Source of the DNA: Syntrophomonadaceae bacterium
GTDB lineage: Bacteria; Bacillota; Ch66; Ch109
NCBI GenBank assembly: GCA_012512295.1
Contig: JAAZDI010000223.1
Span: forward strand, 1 to 5,594
Direction of reading: 5' to 3'
DNA length: 5,594 bases
Position 1 is the stretch's first letter; each line of letters opens with the position of its first letter. A program made the position numbers and the translations under genes. Positions 5,334-5,594 of this stretch are shown here, piece after piece. The notes under the pieces are model-generated. The model did not search any database. It saw only the letters and a program-made list of their open reading frames with translations, and was not told where the DNA came from.

Positions 5334-5594
5334 TCATCCTCCGTCCTTATTAGTTTTTCCCATGTTCTGGGTGATACGATCCAAAACAATTGCCATAATA
5401 ACGATGGCTAACCCGGCTTCAAAACCCAGGCCGATCTCCATTCTCTGAATTGCTCGCCAGACCTCACCCCCCAGACCTCCAGCCCCAATCATGGCGGCTA
5501 TCACCACCATAGAAAGAGATAACATGATACACTGGTTGATCTCTGCCATGATAGTGGGTCTAGCCAGAGGCAATTCAATCTTGACTAACATCTG
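5334..5594 (-). CDS. opuAB: Glycine-betaine-type ABC transporter permease, C-terminal 86 residues, cut by window edge
   Basis: This is the end of the inner-membrane channel subunit (ProW/OpuAB family). Seen: the last part of the cytoplasmic EAA loop that docks on the ATPase, ending in IELPLARPTIMAEINQ, then a transmembrane segment rich in MLSLSMVVIAAMIGAGGLGG, the family's RAIQRMEIGLGFEAGL signature, a final hydrophobic segment (GLAIVIMAIVLD) and a short polar tail ending NKDGG. The frame is open through base 5594, so the N-terminal part lies beyond the edge; the true start is not in the window. The stop (5336-5334) lies 9 bases before the binding-protein gene, so the two are co-transcribed. 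The ATPase gene (opuAA/proV type) is expected just upstream, outside the window. Confidence 0.93.
   Translation of the reverse strand, partial: QMLVKIELPLARPTIMAEINQCIMLSLSMVVIAAMIGAGGLGGEVWRAIQRMEIGLGFEAGLAIVIMAIVLDRITQNMGKTNKDGG

Noticed and set aside
4635..5448. Plus-strand open frames opposite the betaine-binding protein and permease genes
   Set aside because: Both underlying minus-strand genes are clearly conserved; the plus-strand translations resemble no protein family.

Overview
The window reads as chromosomal DNA of an anaerobic, probably thermophilic or moderately thermophilic Firmicute of the Clostridia (Carboxydothermus / Moorella / Desulfotomaculum type). Reasons: a hemW-hrcA neighbourhood with a perfect CIRCE operator, strong AGGAGG-type ribosome sites with frequent TTG/GTG starts, and above all an archaeal-type (group II-like, 'group III') chaperonin gene directly behind hrcA. 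To my knowledge that gene and arrangement are restricted among bacteria to a set of such Clostridia. The taxon is an inference; no rRNA or other decisive marker is present.

All six genes lie on the minus strand, so transcription runs from high to low coordinates. Right end (5594-4425): the tail of a glycine-betaine-type ABC permease, then its lipoprotein substrate-binding protein 9 bases downstream, forming the end of a compatible-solute or quaternary-amine uptake operon. A 169-base spacer (4256-4424) holds an imperfect hairpin and a likely extended -10 promoter for hemW. Middle: hemW (4255-2906), a radical-SAM haem chaperone; a 112-base spacer with a good extended -10 promoter; then a compact amidohydrolase of the YtcJ type (2793-1699) that consists of little more than the metal-binding barrel. 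Left end: a consensus -35 (TTGACA) that overlaps the amidohydrolase stop codon, a CIRCE operator (1632-1658), hrcA (1616-561), a 98-base spacer, and the first 154 codons of the archaeal-type chaperonin, which runs off the left edge.

In the textbook Firmicute order lepA-hemW-hrcA-grpE-dnaK-dnaJ, hemW leads into hrcA and hrcA into grpE. Here an amidohydrolase sits between hemW and hrcA, and a chaperonin of archaeal type takes the slot immediately after hrcA. The CIRCE/HrcA circuit therefore appears to control an archaeal-like folding machine together with hrcA itself and, presumably, the dnaK genes beyond the edge. There are no RNA genes, CRISPR arrays, insertion sequences or long repeats in the window, and no gene-free stretch longer than about 170 bases.
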